From NCBI GenBank assembly GCA_002105175.1, contig MCGE01000005.1, forward strand, positions 992,001-1,056,000: a stretch of 64,000 nucleotides of DNA, in the 5' to 3' direction. The translations under genes were made by a program, and so were the position numbers. How positions within the stretch are numbered: the first letter of the stretch is position 1; the number at the start of each line of letters is the position of its first letter. Of this stretch, positions 38,302-57,821 are shown in pieces. The notes under the pieces were generated by a model that had not been told where the DNA came from, did no database searches, and saw only the letters and a list, made by a program, of their open reading frames with translations. This DNA is from Absidia repens (Eukaryota; Mucoromycota; Mucoromycetes; Mucorales; Cunninghamellaceae).

Positions 38302-38702
38302 CTAGCGTTTTAGACGAACCAGATGTTCCAGTTTTTTAGTCCACCAAAGATGTATGTTTCTGTATATTCCAGACCGCGTTTGTATGTAGATCAGACGTGG
38401 CACAAAGTGCTGTATCATGTCAAAACGCCAAATCCATTTAAAATATCCATAATAGACCAAACCAATTGTGGCCATCCTCCAAAATCCGCAAGCTTTTTTT
38501 TTTTTTCCTCCCACAGCAAAGCCACTCCCATCCAATAGTCGTACCTTGCTAGAGGATCATCCCGCGCGTCCTAAAACTAACACAAAAAGTCGAAAACCAA
38601 AAGTTAGTTCCCTGCCTTTATTATTAATATTATTATTATTATTATTATAGTAATACCTTTAAATATTTGCCACTACCGCGAGGTTGTCTTGTTTCTGCCA
38701 TC
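38302..38702 (-). CDS. Possible small two- or three-exon gene, unknown
   Basis: I do not recognise this. On the minus strand an ATG at 38702 opens MAETRQPRGSGKYLK, followed by a GTATTA donor. After an intron ending TTTTAG the frame continues DARDDPLA. A second short intron (GTACGA to TTTGGAG) would join it to MATIGLVYYGYFKWIWRF and an open frame ending VRLKR at 38302. That gives about 80 basic residues with one hydrophobic stretch, as in small membrane proteins. Without that intron the frame shifts across a 13-base A run. An AATAAA lies about 100 bp downstream, as for nearby genes. The model is weak. Confidence 0.3.
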
Positions 38703-39437
38703 TCGATATACACCGCCGCCTTTTGCCTTTGATATCATTCAAGTATATTTCAAAGATCAAGTTGCCAGATAGCAGTTGTAGAATGTTCAGCCGAAGTGAT
38801 TGCTAATAAATAGTTGGATGATGGGTAATAGATTACTGTAAAAAAGGGTGTGCATACTTATTTATGGAAGTGAAAGTTGTTACTCCAGCTGCAAAAATTG
38901 GGGGATAAGTTTATTAAAAGAGGAAGAAAAAGCACGAGCCTGAGTTCCCTCCAGGTTGTGGTTTTTTCATATGTCATTTTCAATTCCCGACATTTTTCCT
39001 TTCTGGTGTGTGGATATCTCAGGGAAATTGTCATAATGCCCATACTGATGAGTGTATGCATTCAAAGCATCCACCAATACCAAAATATTGCTTTTGTAAT
39101 TTTATTGTTTTTATTATTTTTATTATTATTTTTATTATTATTAGTGCAGTTGATGCTGAATTATAATAACAATAAATAATGATGATGACAGTAGCTTATA
39201 ATGATGGCTACACAGTGTATTTTTATGCTAATGGTATCACAACCTATTTTCATATCTGCAGCTGCTGGTTCGCCCTTTTTTTTTTCTCCTTTTCTCTCTC
39301 TCTCTTTCACTTATTTTTCATACCGTCAAAAAGATTTTTGCAATTTTTTTTTTCTCAGTTAATCATCAACCCTTCAAAACCCCACTCATCGTTATCACAT
39401 TATCATCATTCACTGCATACCAGTATTACCACCAACA
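38703..39437. other. Promoter region of the G-alpha gene
   Basis: Mostly T/C-rich DNA leading to the G-alpha start, with a TTA trinucleotide run near 39105-39145. On the minus strand near 38750-38838 there is a short open stretch resembling the end of a WD repeat, but it cannot be connected to upstream exons. Confidence 0.45.
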
Positions 39438-40979
39438 ATGGGCTGTTGTCATTCAAACAATCAATCAGTAAGCGCCGAATTTTTACATAATGAGGAAATC
39501 GACCAAGTCTTGCGGGCGGAGAAAATAAAACATCAACATGAAGCCAAACTCCTTTTGCTGGGTAAGACCTCCCTTTTTCCCATTCTTTTTTTCATATTTT
39601 TATTTCTTTCTTTTTTTTTTTGTTTTTTTTTTTCTTTTGGTCATTATTATCTGATGTGTCTATTTATCTAGGATCAGGGGAAAGTGGCAAAAGTACTCTG
39701 GTTAAGCAAATCCGATTGATACACGACAATGGCTTTACCAATGCAGAGCGTCAAGCATTCAGGGAAGTCGTAGCCAAGAATTTATTGCAATCTATGGTGA
39801 CTTTATTAGAAGCTGTGGATCAGTTGAATCTCGGATGGCAAATGGATACTACATCAAGCGACACCATAACAACAACAACAACAACAACGACAACGAAAAA
39901 TGCCATTGACGTCAACAGTCGCATCAGCAACAATAATAGTGACACCGAGGCTATAGATTGTGCGACCATGTTATCCAAACTGCAACAGCATGCGAATGGA
40001 ATTGGACAAGGTAGTATTCTTCTACTTCCCATGGATTTGGTAGAAACGATTGATCGGCTATGGCATCATCCAACAATACAGCATGTTTATCGAAGAAAAA
40101 ACGAATATCAGCTGAATGACTCTGCTGCTTAGTAAGTTGATTGATTGGGTTGATCTTCTTTTTAAGATTATTGTGTGGGGAATGGGCGAATGATGGTACC
40201 TGGGGATTATGCGGAGATTTAACCTTACTGTGCATTATTAACTGGAAACCTTTTTTTCTTCATTTTGTGAACTCTGTAGTTATTTCGATGCTGTCCATCG
40301 TATTGGTGACCCCCGATTTATTCCAACCGATCTCGATATTTTATATGCAAGAGTGAAAACGACTGGGATTACTGAAACAAAATTCAGTGATGGGAAACAA
40401 GTCTTCCGGGTGTTTGATGTCGGTGGTCAACGCTCTGAACGCAAAAAATGGATTCATTGTTTTGAAAATGTCACGGCTCTTTTATATATGGTGGCCTTAT
40501 CAGAATACGATCAAGTGTTATTTGAAGATCCTACCGTCAACCGACTGACTGAATCCTTACAGCTCTATGCCTCCATTTGCAACAGTAAATGGTTCCGCCA
40601 AACATCTTTTATTCTATTATTCAACAAAACCGACCTCTTCAAGCAAAAATGGTCCCGTACTACCTTTAAAACCTATTTTGGCGATTATCAAGGTAAGAAT
40701 TTTGATGATGATGACTCAAAAAAAAAAAAAAAAAAAAGATCATATTCATCTGTGTGTCATTTTTCCCATATGCTCTTTTTTATAGGTCCCAGCCATTACA
40801 AAGGTGGATATCAATACATACAAAAAAAATTTCTGGATCTCAAGCCCAAAACGCCGGACACCCAAGTTTATACCCACTTCACCTGTGCTACTGATACTGA
40901 ACACATCAAATTTGTTCTCATTGCCGTCACCGATGTCATATTACAGCAAAATATGAGAAGTGGTGGACTATTAGATTAG
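39438..40979 (+). CDS. Heterotrimeric G-protein alpha subunit
   Basis: Signal-transducing GTPase coupling membrane receptors to effectors, in fungi often adenylyl cyclase or MAPK. Four exons (39438-39561, 39672-40131, 40280-40692, 40786-40979) give 396 residues. MGCC at the N-terminus predicts myristoylation and palmitoylation. G1 GSGESGKST is split by intron 1. Switch I RVKTTGITETKF keeps the catalytic Arg and switch II DVGGQRSERKKW the catalytic Gln. NKTD and TCATDT complete the nucleotide site. The helical domain carries an extra low-complexity insert (nine consecutive Thr, then Asn/Ser/Asp). The C-terminus MRSGGLLD lacks the Cys used by pertussis toxin, so it is not a canonical Gi type. 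Confidence 0.95.
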
Positions 40980-41423
40980 AAAACATCAATCCCTCCTTTT
41001 TCCCTTTTTATTGATTTATAGACGCCTTTTAGTTTCTAGTTCTGATCCATTATCACCCCACTCCCTTGCCATCATATCACCTTGTACAATATCCCATTGA
41101 TTCCATATATTATATATATATATTATTTTTTTTTCCTTCCCGCACATACACCCCTTTTTGTTATTATTGTTGTTGACTACTTTACAAAAACTATCATAAT
41201 AAAACACATTGTATTTTTGAAATTATATATCTTTTATTGATTTTGTCTTTGTTTTATATATACAAAAGTAAAAGTAAATATGGCAATGGAATGCATGAAT
41301 GTGAATAATAATAATAAAAAAAAAGTGGAGAAGTGAATGTAAAAAATGGGATAACTGACTTAATATATAAATTTAAAACAAATGAATAGGTAGGATTGGA
41401 TAGGGTAAAATGGGGATTGTGTT
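40980..41423. other. Convergent 3' intergenic region
   Basis: Between the 3' ends of the G-alpha gene (+) and the Pol III gene (-). AATAAA-like signals are seen on both strands, and AT microsatellites near 41110-41125. No gene seen. Confidence 0.55.
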
Positions 41424-45812
<4,389 letters not shown>

Positions 45813-46626
45813 GCCCGTCAACTATATTTCTTTCGAAAAAAAGAATGAATGAAAGAAAAGCAAACAACAAGTGTGGACCTTTCTGATGTTTAAATCCCCG
45901 CTACTTTTTTTTTTCTTGTTGGCAAAAGCACCAAAAAATCTAACCAAGCCACAGTCACCGCCAGAGTACAAATTGGCTCCAAAATATCCGCCCGCTAAAA
46001 GTCTTCCCTAATACTTTCTCATCATTGTATCCATCCCGTCAGTACCTGATAAAATTTTAACAGTTTTCCCATTACTATAAAAAATAAAAAGGTGATCATT
46101 TCAGATAATTAAAGAAAGGTATACAGATGGCAACACAAGCTGATCAGGCATGATGCTTCTATTTGATTGTGAGCGCCCTACAAATTAAACAAAGCATTTG
46201 ATATTTGCGCATTGATCATCATGCTGAACTTGAATCAGTTCACCTAAAGTATTAGCTTAGCGTGCCTTCACAGCAACAAGAATGCATTTGCTGTTTATAC
46301 CAAATCCAGTATTAGATTATCTCCTGCAAAACCTTAACTACGGGTCACAAGACCAGACCCTGTCAAAAAACCCCTTCCACCCCCGGCATACATGCAAAAC
46401 CATAAATATCACAGTAAATCATAACATGTCACAATAAAGCAAAGAATGACATTCAATACAAATGTCACATGCATACATAAATGATTGGTACAATAAAAGA
46501 TATTCTTTATTTTGATAAGATAAAAATGTATGAGAAGATAAAATAATAAAGGCTAAATGTTTGATATGTAACGAGGCCTTGTCTGATGGTTCTAAAAATT
46601 GAACGAAATACCCGAGGGGCACACGT
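45813..46626. other. Intergenic region
   Basis: Between the start of RPC2 and the 3' end of COX7A (both -). Holds the RPC2 promoter box near 45893-45905 and AT-rich DNA. No ORF or RNA gene is supported. Confidence 0.5.
45890..45912 (-). promoter_or_regulatory. GCGGGGATTTAAA box upstream of RPC2
   Basis: On the gene's strand an A-tract is followed by GTAGCGGGGATTTAAAC, about 85 bp upstream of the RPC2 start. Similar boxes in the same orientation occur upstream of the MFS, CCCH and AAR2 genes and, in another context, beside the CACGTG of the dispersed element. Candidate promoter motif; its binding factor is unknown, though the core resembles E2F/MBF-type sites. Confidence 0.35.
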
Positions 46627-47067
46627 TTAGTCTTTGAGGTCCTATATGCAAATGTAATGAATTGAAAAATTGAAAATAGTCGATGATAAGTCAAGGTAAT
46701 AAATTATTTCTGCTGAGAGATATATTACTGTAAAGAATATGACTTACACGAACCATACGAGTGACACCGTAAAGGGAGCCTAAGAGACCAGTGCCAAGGA
46801 CGAGGAAAGTACCATAAACAAACAACTTGTCTCTAGGACCACGAAGGAACAAAGGAGACTTGGAAGGAGCCTATAGATAGAAGAAAGAAAGAGAGAAGAT
46901 TAGTTCATCGTCGTATGAACACGTTGGGTAGCATGAGGCAATAAAGTTTCCGTTGAAAACCATTTTGACAGTTTGATAAATACAACATATAGTTAAAAAT
47001 AATATATATTTACTTGGAAGTATCGTTGTTGGGCAATGATGTTGTTAGGACGAGTAACGAGAGACAT
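46627..47067 (-). CDS. COX7: Cytochrome c oxidase subunit 7A
   Basis: Small single-pass subunit of respiratory complex IV in the inner mitochondrial membrane. Three exons (47067-47014, 46870-46748, 46641-46627) give 63 residues, normal for fungal Cox7. The sequence has the basic amphipathic N-terminus MSLVTRPNNIIAQQRYFQ, then SPLFLRGPRDKLFVYG and one hydrophobic helix (TFLVLGTGLLGSLYGVTRMV). The last exon encodes only DLKD and the stop. It is divergent from the DUF202 gene across 226 bp. The call rests on the fold pattern and typical motifs and is fairly secure. Confidence 0.82.
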
Positions 47068-47293
47068 GTTTGAAAAAAATAAGTAGATAAGAGAAAGAGG
47101 GAATAACGAAAAAAGTCTTTCTTTCTGTTTTTATTTCAAGCATCCGCTCGAAAAAAAATAAAATCCCATAAAAAAAAAATCGGCTCATTAATCACGTCAC
47201 ATTACATTTTCATTGGCCGAAATGAAAAAAATTGCGGCTCTGCCTCGATCGAATTTCTGCAACTCTTTCTCACTTCCTTAACTACTTTATACC

Positions 47294-47854
47294 ATGCCTA
47301 CCGACGAGGAAAGCCAAAGACGGACAGCTTCATCTCGGACTATTCCCAAAGCATTCTCTATCCTTGATGTCTCACTAGTGATTCCAAACAAAGTTAGTAT
47401 GGCCCGCGATCAGTTAGCTGGGGAAAGAAATTACCTCACCTTTCTGAGATTCTCCTGTACGCTCATTGTTCTTGGTAAGTCCTATACCCCATGATGTCAT
47501 ATGAACTGCATAATATTGACATCACTTTGCATTTATTTTAATTTAGGATTTACGATGCTACTCAAATTTCGGTTACCCTATGAAGCGAATGATAATGACG
47601 ACGACGAGACCTCTTCAGGGGATCCAGACGCTATTACCACACCACTAGGTTATTGTTTTATTGCAATCGGGTTTTGTCTTTTTTTGTATGGATTTATACG
47701 ATACTATTTGAATCAGAATGCTCTCGCTCGGCAAGTCAATTATATTCAGGCTGGTTGGTTTAGCATGACCGTCATGGCAACACTTGCTTCATTTGTTATT
47801 GGTGTTATGATCTTGGCCTCTGTCCAATCTGCCATGTTTACCCCTCCCTCTTAG
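47294..47854 (+). CDS. DUF202 membrane protein
   Basis: Small integral membrane protein of the DUF202 family (YidH-like in bacteria, related to the membrane part of fungal Vtc proteins). Its function is not established. Two exons (47294-47474, 47547-47854) give 162 residues. The hallmark ARDQLAGERNYLTFLRFSC precedes helix 1 (TLIVLGFTMLLKF, split by the intron). Helices 2 (YCFIAIGFCLFLYGFIRY) and 3 (MATLASFVIGVMILASV) follow an acidic loop. Vacuole or mitochondrion are possible sites; the sequence does not decide. Confidence 0.85.
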
Positions 47855-47888
47855 CAACCATAGTTTATCCTTGTTATTCATTCTCAAA

Positions 47889-47933
<45 letters not shown>

Positions 47934-48289
47934 TATGTTTATATATATATATTTCCGTTATTTTGTCACCATTACCCTTTACATGTTGCTATGTTAGTTT
48001 TCCCTATACCTTGATTCATCCTATTATTATTCAGTTGTAAATGCCATTGTATTCCCCCATATTTTTGATCATCATCAATAAACTATATTATTATGTATTT
48101 TTATCCCATATCTATCTGCATTGTGTTCAATAAAATCAAACTTCATGTATATCTATTCCATGCCAATACTTTTTTTTTCAATTGAATGATCATCATCTTT
48201 ATTTCAAATATACAAATAGAATAAGATCAAATGACAGAAAAGAAGAGGTGTGGTGTAAATATAATAATAATATACTAAAACTATGTTTG
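47855..48289. other. Convergent 3' intergenic region with CA microsatellite
   Basis: Between DUF202 (+) and PRP2 (-). Contains an AC dinucleotide run of about 19 units at 47891-47929, a TA run and several AATAAA signals. No gene seen. Confidence 0.6.
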
Positions 48290-52255
<3,966 letters not shown>

Positions 52256-52531
52256 AGTTTGTAAATAATAAGAAATTGGAAGCTAAGTGACAAAAAACAA
52301 TGGCAGGTGAAAGGGAATCGATATTATTTTTAAACGCCGCAGCGAGAGCGAGCGTGTGACGAGTTTTCGAGTCACTCACACCGCATGAACAAGGAAAGGG
52401 AGTGCCAAGGTTTTTTTTTTTTTTTTTCCTTCTCTTTCCCTTTCTCATTTTTCACTTTTTCTATTTCTTCTACTCTTTGAAAATTCTTCATATTCTTTTG
52501 TATTTTTTGTTATTATTATTATTATTATAAA

Positions 52532-53877
52532 ATGGTATCAATATTGTGGGGTGCTTCTACTTTGGATGAACGTATAGGTAAACTGTCAAGTCATGTTTGA
52601 CAAAGGGGGGGGCTATAAATGGGTACTTATAGTAGGAAAGGAAGACTCACTGGCATACACACACTCCCATTTTTATGTATATTCTTTTGATGATATATAA
52701 TTTAGAAAAGGCAACTTCTGAATTTATGCCATCTGGTCAGGAAAACCTGGCCCTACAATTGGATATTAGTGATGACATTCGCAGCAAAAAGGTCAATGCC
52801 AAGGAAGCTATGCAGGCTATGAAAAAACGGCTCGGTCACAAAAACCCGAATGTACAATTATCCACACTTTCAGTAAGTTAAAAAGATGTTATAGAAAATC
52901 TCTGCTGACTTTTTGTTGATTGAATGACTCTCTTTTACACTTCCATGTATTCCATGTAGTTGATTGATACCTGTGTCAAGAATAGTGGAGATGTCTACGT
53001 CAGGGAAATTGGCAGCAGAGAATTTATGGATGAACTAGCTACTATGGTGCGGCGCTCGGTAAGTATTTAGTTCATAATTGTAGTACGATAGACTAACAGG
53101 ATTAGTTACTACTATCATTATAGAATCTCAACATTGATGTCAAGAATAAGGTTTTGGATAGTGTGCAAACGTGGGGAATAGCAGCTAAAGGAAATCCAGC
53201 GTTAGGTTATATGACAGATACTTACTCCCTCCTTCGAGCCGAAGGCCATGTTTTCCCTCCTATCAAGCAAAACATCGACGCCATCTTGTTGGAAGCTTCA
53301 GCGGTATGAACTGGATTGACGGGAGAAGGCGACAGTATGAAATTAATGATCTTATTCTTTGTATTTATGATAGGCTCCAGAATGGGGTGATTCATCAGTA
53401 TGTGAAAGATGCAGAACACCATTTACGATGACGAATAGAAAGGTATGAAAAAAAAAGATACTTATGCTTTGGGAATATGATCAAACTAACATTTATTCAT
53501 TTTTATTTAGCATCATTGTAGAAACTGTGGGGGAACCTTTTGTCAAGAGTGCTCATCGCGAACTATGTCTCTACCACACCTAGCAATTAATGATCAAGTC
53601 CGTGTCTGCGATGGTTGTCATTTGAAGCTCAAGATGTATAAAACTGGTCAAAGCAGTCTTCCTCGTCCACCTCCGGTCGAACCATCACCATCCGCCTCTA
53701 AGACCATTATTCCAAAGACAGCTTCCACTGATGCTTATGATGATGACCTCAAGGAGGCGATAGAATTATCATTGGCCGAAGATGAAAAGCGCAAGGCTGG
53801 ATTTGGATCAGGCTACCAAGCATCGTCAGCGAACAACAATGCTTCCCATTCTCCTTCTCAACAAACTTCCACTGTAG

Positions 53878-53940
<63 letters not shown>

Positions 53941-54771
53941 AGTAGAAAAGTTAAGTAAAGTTGGCTAATTTTTTTATTGTGGGAGGGTGGTTTCTAGGAT
54001 GACAATGAGGACCCGGACTTGACGGCAGCTATCGCGGCATCATTGCGTGAAATGGAAATCGCATCACCACCTCAAGTGAATCATCAACATTCTTCAGTAC
54101 CTCCCACCTATGACCTCTCGCCCACAGAAATTGAAAATATTCAACTATTCTCAACACTTATGGAACATGTGTATGCCCGCGGTGGAAATGTAGCCAATGA
54201 CCCTCAAATCAATAAGCTTTATACTCAAATTGGCGCTTTGCAACCAAAGCTGATCAGAAGCTTGGACAGTACAATTCAAAAACATCGTAAGTTATGAGAA
54301 AAACGAAATGCACGGTTGATTGCCTTTGCTTATTTTCTGGCGTATCTCTTTTTTTTAGGTGCTTGTGTAGAACTTCATGAAAAAATCAACAAGGTGGTTC
54401 AAGTTTATGACCGCCTTTTGGAACAACGAATGTCAGGCTACAGATCAGGTGGACCAACATCATCTTCATCAACATACCCTTATTATGGTACAAATGACTC
54501 ATCAGGATCATCAGGAATACCCAACCCTACGGCAACAGCAATTCCCCAACAAGCACTGGATTATCAGGGGTACTATCAAAATACATCGACAACAATGACA
54601 CCTCCCTACGGCACGGCGCCAGTTTATACATCTCTTCCTCAACAACAACAACAACAACAGATTGTGTACCCACCTACTGCTCAGTCAATGGATCAACAGC
54701 ATCAGCAGCAGCAGTCTGTGCCAAATGGCCATACCCAAGTAGCAGATGAACGGCCTTTGATTGACTTATAG
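52532..54771 (+). CDS. VPS27: Vps27, ESCRT-0 subunit
   Basis: Endosomal sorting protein that binds ubiquitinated cargo and PI3P and recruits ESCRT-I. Eight exons (52532-52577, 52706-52872, 52960-53058, 53124-53303, 53374-53442, 53511-53873, 53998-54286, 54359-54771) join in frame to 541 residues. Domains: VHS at about 1-160 (IEKATSEFMPSGQENLA, then YVREIGSREFMDEL); FYVE at about 165-230 (WGDSSVCERCRTPFTMTNRK, then HHCRNCGGTFC); UIM1 DDDLKEAIELSLAEDE near 262 and UIM2 DPDLTAAIAASLREME near 312; a helical GAT-like core for Hse1 binding; and a Gln/Pro-rich tail ending RPLIDL, a clathrin-box-like motif. Intron 6 contains 57 consecutive A. It is divergent from PRP2 across 276 bp. Confidence 0.95.
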
Positions 54772-55108
54772 TTATAATTATAGTTATAGTTTTAGTTATA
54801 GTTTTAGTTATAGTATAGAATTAGGATAATCCTGTAGTGCTGATACTGAGTGAATTTGACTGAAATAAAGACCAAATTCTTTTTATTTACCAACTTTGTT
54901 GTTATTGATTGATTTTTTATTGATAAAGGTCAACTTTTATGGTTGTTTTAAGATATGGAATAGTTACTATGACATTTTACTGCTGGGCAACTTCGTCTGA
55001 ATTATATGTATGAATACAAAGGACAAGAAAAAAAAAATAAGGGTATGATGAACAAATTGTTTTTGATAAAAGGTGGAGTATGATGTTGATGGTTCGTCGA
55101 GGATGGGA
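54772..55108. other. 3' intergenic region with TATAGT repeats
   Basis: Immediately after the VPS27 stop lies a run of TATAGT/TTTAGT units (about 54770-54825), followed by AATAAA-like signals for both flanking genes. No gene seen. Confidence 0.6.
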
Positions 55109-55379
55109 TTACATGCCTATAGCGTATTTTAATTTTGAGAGTATACTATTACCATCATTGGTAGCTCCTTTGGATTTGGAGGCTTCTTCTTGCTTATTGC
55201 ATTGGCATTTTTCTTCTTCTGTTAATCCGGCCAATGCACTTTGAATGTGGAGACCACAACCTAAAAAAGGTGAATATGTTTCGGAGATCAGTATATGTTA
55301 ACTTTTATTTTGGCGTTTTTTCCAATTTACCTGTCCAGGTATACTTTTCGCACTTGCTACATGTAATTCGTCGGCACAT
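55109..55379 (-). CDS. Small Cys-rich conserved protein, function unknown
   Basis: Two exons (55379-55331, 55260-55109) encode 66 residues. The start MCRRITCSKCEKYTWTGCG has a CxxC and a WxGCG knot, followed by HIQSALAGLTEEEKCQCNK, with all Cys in the first 45 residues. I recall this MCRxxxC-C-TWxGCG-C-C pattern as a widespread but uncharacterised small protein of fungi and plants; this is memory, not a search. The Cys/His set suggests one zinc site. The C-terminal 25 residues are Lys/Ser-rich and end KLKYAIGM. The exon junction is in phase with standard splice sites. It has no partner nearby that would hint at its role. Confidence 0.75.
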
Positions 55380-55926
55380 GATAAAATAAAATATTTAACA
55401 GTTAAGAAAAGGAAGATAGAAAAGGAGTGTTTGCTGTATTTTATAAGGTGATCAAAGTAACAAAATGTTCTTTCGGAGCCATAACAGATGACGAGCGCTG
55501 ACGCGGCAAGCCATCCCTTTATTGATAAAAGAACAATGGACGGTGGTTGAAATATAGAGCAAAATTATTGGTCAGTGGCCAGTGGTCAATGACCGGTAGT
55601 CAAAGACTGATCCTCCATCCATCGTCAACCCTCATCCACAAAGGCTGTTTTGCTCATCATAAAAAATATCAAATCAAATGAGCCGATAATCAATAAAGTT
55701 TATACGAGTTACGCATGGATTCATCATCAACGTAGTACAGATCAGTTTTTGACACTTTCTTGAAACTGATATGTTACACCGGAAGACAAAAACCGATCAT
55801 TATCATGACACAAGGATATCTTTTTTTCTATTATTAGACCAGCAAGATTGAGAATCATCATCATTCATCATCATTCATCAGCAATCTCCGTACCAATTTT
55901 ACCTCCTTAGAGTGCACGGTCATTGG

Positions 55927-55958
<32 letters not shown>

Positions 55959-56110
55959 ACTCACTTTCATGCCACAACCTCGTCAAACACAAATATCATT
56001 TGCGCAAAAAATACATTTTTTATTGATAAAACGATTTATAAAAATGTACTATGTTATAAACAAAAAAAAATAAGAGGGACGGGATACTACCAACTAGATA
56101 TATACAAAAG
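55380..56110. other. Intergenic region
   Basis: Promoter side of the small Cys-rich gene and 3' side of AAR2. Contains a short imperfect repeat of GGTCA/GGCCA/GGTCA near 55570-55605, CATCATT repeats near 55855-55880 and a 30-base A-tract near 55926. No gene seen. Confidence 0.5.
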
Positions 56111-57637
56111 CTAATAGGGATTATCTAAATCCACCACAACAGGCGCATCGTCGTCGTCTTCATTTTCATCATCTTCTTCATCTGGTAAGTCCCATTGGAA
56201 TCGCTTTTGTAAGAATAATTTGAGTTTGTTGAATTTTGTATAGAGCGCGGTACTAGATTGTGGAATCACATCGCGCAAATTCTAAATTTGTAATAAATTA
56301 ATAAGAAAACATGTTAATTAATGAGCAGTATTTCTGAATATCATGGTTTACCTTGAGCATAGAAGCAATAAAGTTATTTTCTGATAGTATATCCCGGAAG
56401 AAATCAGCAGGGCATTCTTCTAGTTGTTCTTGCAGAGTATCTATTGAGAATAGTAAAAAAAAAAAAGATCCGTCAAATAAATCAGTCAGTATTAGCTTTT
56501 TGTTTTCAAACCCTCCCTATATTTTATTCGTCCTTACCCAAAAAGTCCACAAATAAAGTAGGATGATCAAGTACCATTTCCCGACAAGAGCATAAAAGAT
56601 GCACAATTTGCTTCCATTGTTGAAATCCAGAAAAGTTCTGTGCCATCAGTAAGCAAACGAAGGCCAATTGCATTTCACCCAATAATAGTTTGTGGTCGCT
56701 ACGATAAACCCTTTCCAATAAATCCTTGACCAGCCAAGATTTGTCCAAGCTCCATTTTGTGACCTGATCACCCGTCGCACCACTTGGGAAGGATTGCTTT
56801 AAATCAAAAGGTGTGAATTCCATTCCTTCTTCCTTTTCCAATGGCTGTCCCTTCCGCCTATTCCTGATCGTTGATGCTGATGTACTGTTTCCATCTGTTG
56901 CCGAATCATCGTTGCCATCATCGTTATCTGTTGCTGCTGTATCTTCGTTTGCTGTTGCTGGTAAGTGAGATACTCGACCATTGTTAGGTAAAATGCGTTT
57001 CACCAATCCTGGTGTGATATGGTTCGTCAGGTGTTGCCATCGTTGGTAATAAGTTGGTGGATCCAAAGGATAAGGCCCCATATTCCGATCGAATTCTCGA
57101 ATGTCTATCAAGAAAAGCCAAGTTCAGCTTAAGGTAATTCAAATACATTCTAAAATGAACTTACTTATAATATAACGCTCCACCTGAGAAGGATCTAGTT
57201 CGGACTCACCATATAAGTCTTCAATCTTGGGATTCCATTCTCGCACAACAATCTAAGTGATATTTAGTTTTCAAAGTATCAGTAAATCAAGAGTAAAGCG
57301 AAGCTTGAATCAATACACTTTTACCTCTCCGACATCAAAATATTTGAAGAATCCAGTTCGTATACCTTGGACACCTTCCTTGCTTGTCGTACTATAAAAG
57401 AAAGAAATAGCATGCAAAACAAATAAATTATTTTATATCAAAATGGAATAGGACAAGACAGGTCACTTACGAGAAGTAGATAAAGTGCAATCCGGGAGGG
57501 ATAAGTTTGACACCCTTGAAAAGAGGTCCGATGGTCCACGCGTTGTAATCTATTCCAAACTCCAGTTTTTCAGGAGCATTCAAAAAGAGAAGTTTCCCGC
57601 CTACCTCATATAAGCGATTAGCGGTTTCTTGGTCCAT
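56111..57637 (-). CDS. AAR2: U5 snRNP assembly factor Aar2
   Basis: Binds Prp8 in the cytoplasm during U5 snRNP maturation and is replaced by Brr2 (family knowledge). About seven exons from 57637 to 56111, roughly 390 residues. The N-terminal beta domain is clear: MDQETANRLYEVGGKLLFLN, then LEFGIDYNAWTIGPLFKGVK and IPPGLHFIYFS. Middle landmarks are IREFDRNMGPYPLDPPTYYQ and the helical domain GEMQLAFVCLLMAQNFSGFQ. The protein ends with a Glu/Asp-rich tract and APVVVDLDNPY, close to the PVVVELPEG ending of animal Aar2. A disordered Thr/Asp/Asn insert lies near residue 200. It is divergent from the next gene across 184 bp, with a GCGGGGTGTGAAATT box in between. Confidence 0.93.
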
Positions 57638-57821
57638 AGTATATATATTGACCCCGATGAGTAAAGATGTCAAGAGTGAAAGGTTTTTTTTTGTGTGCGA
57701 AGAATTTTGAGCTAATTTCACACCCCGCTATCTGCTTTTTTTGTGTGCAAAAAAACACACACACACATTTTTTTCTGGTCCTCGTTTTCCTTCATTATTT
57801 CTTCTTCTTTTTTGAGACAAA

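Noticed and set aside
38750..38838. Terminal WD40-repeat-like exon on the minus strand
   Set aside because: It reads YYPSSNYLLAITSAEH and ends in a stop, but no in-phase upstream exon or room for a propeller was found, so I do not call a WD40 gene.
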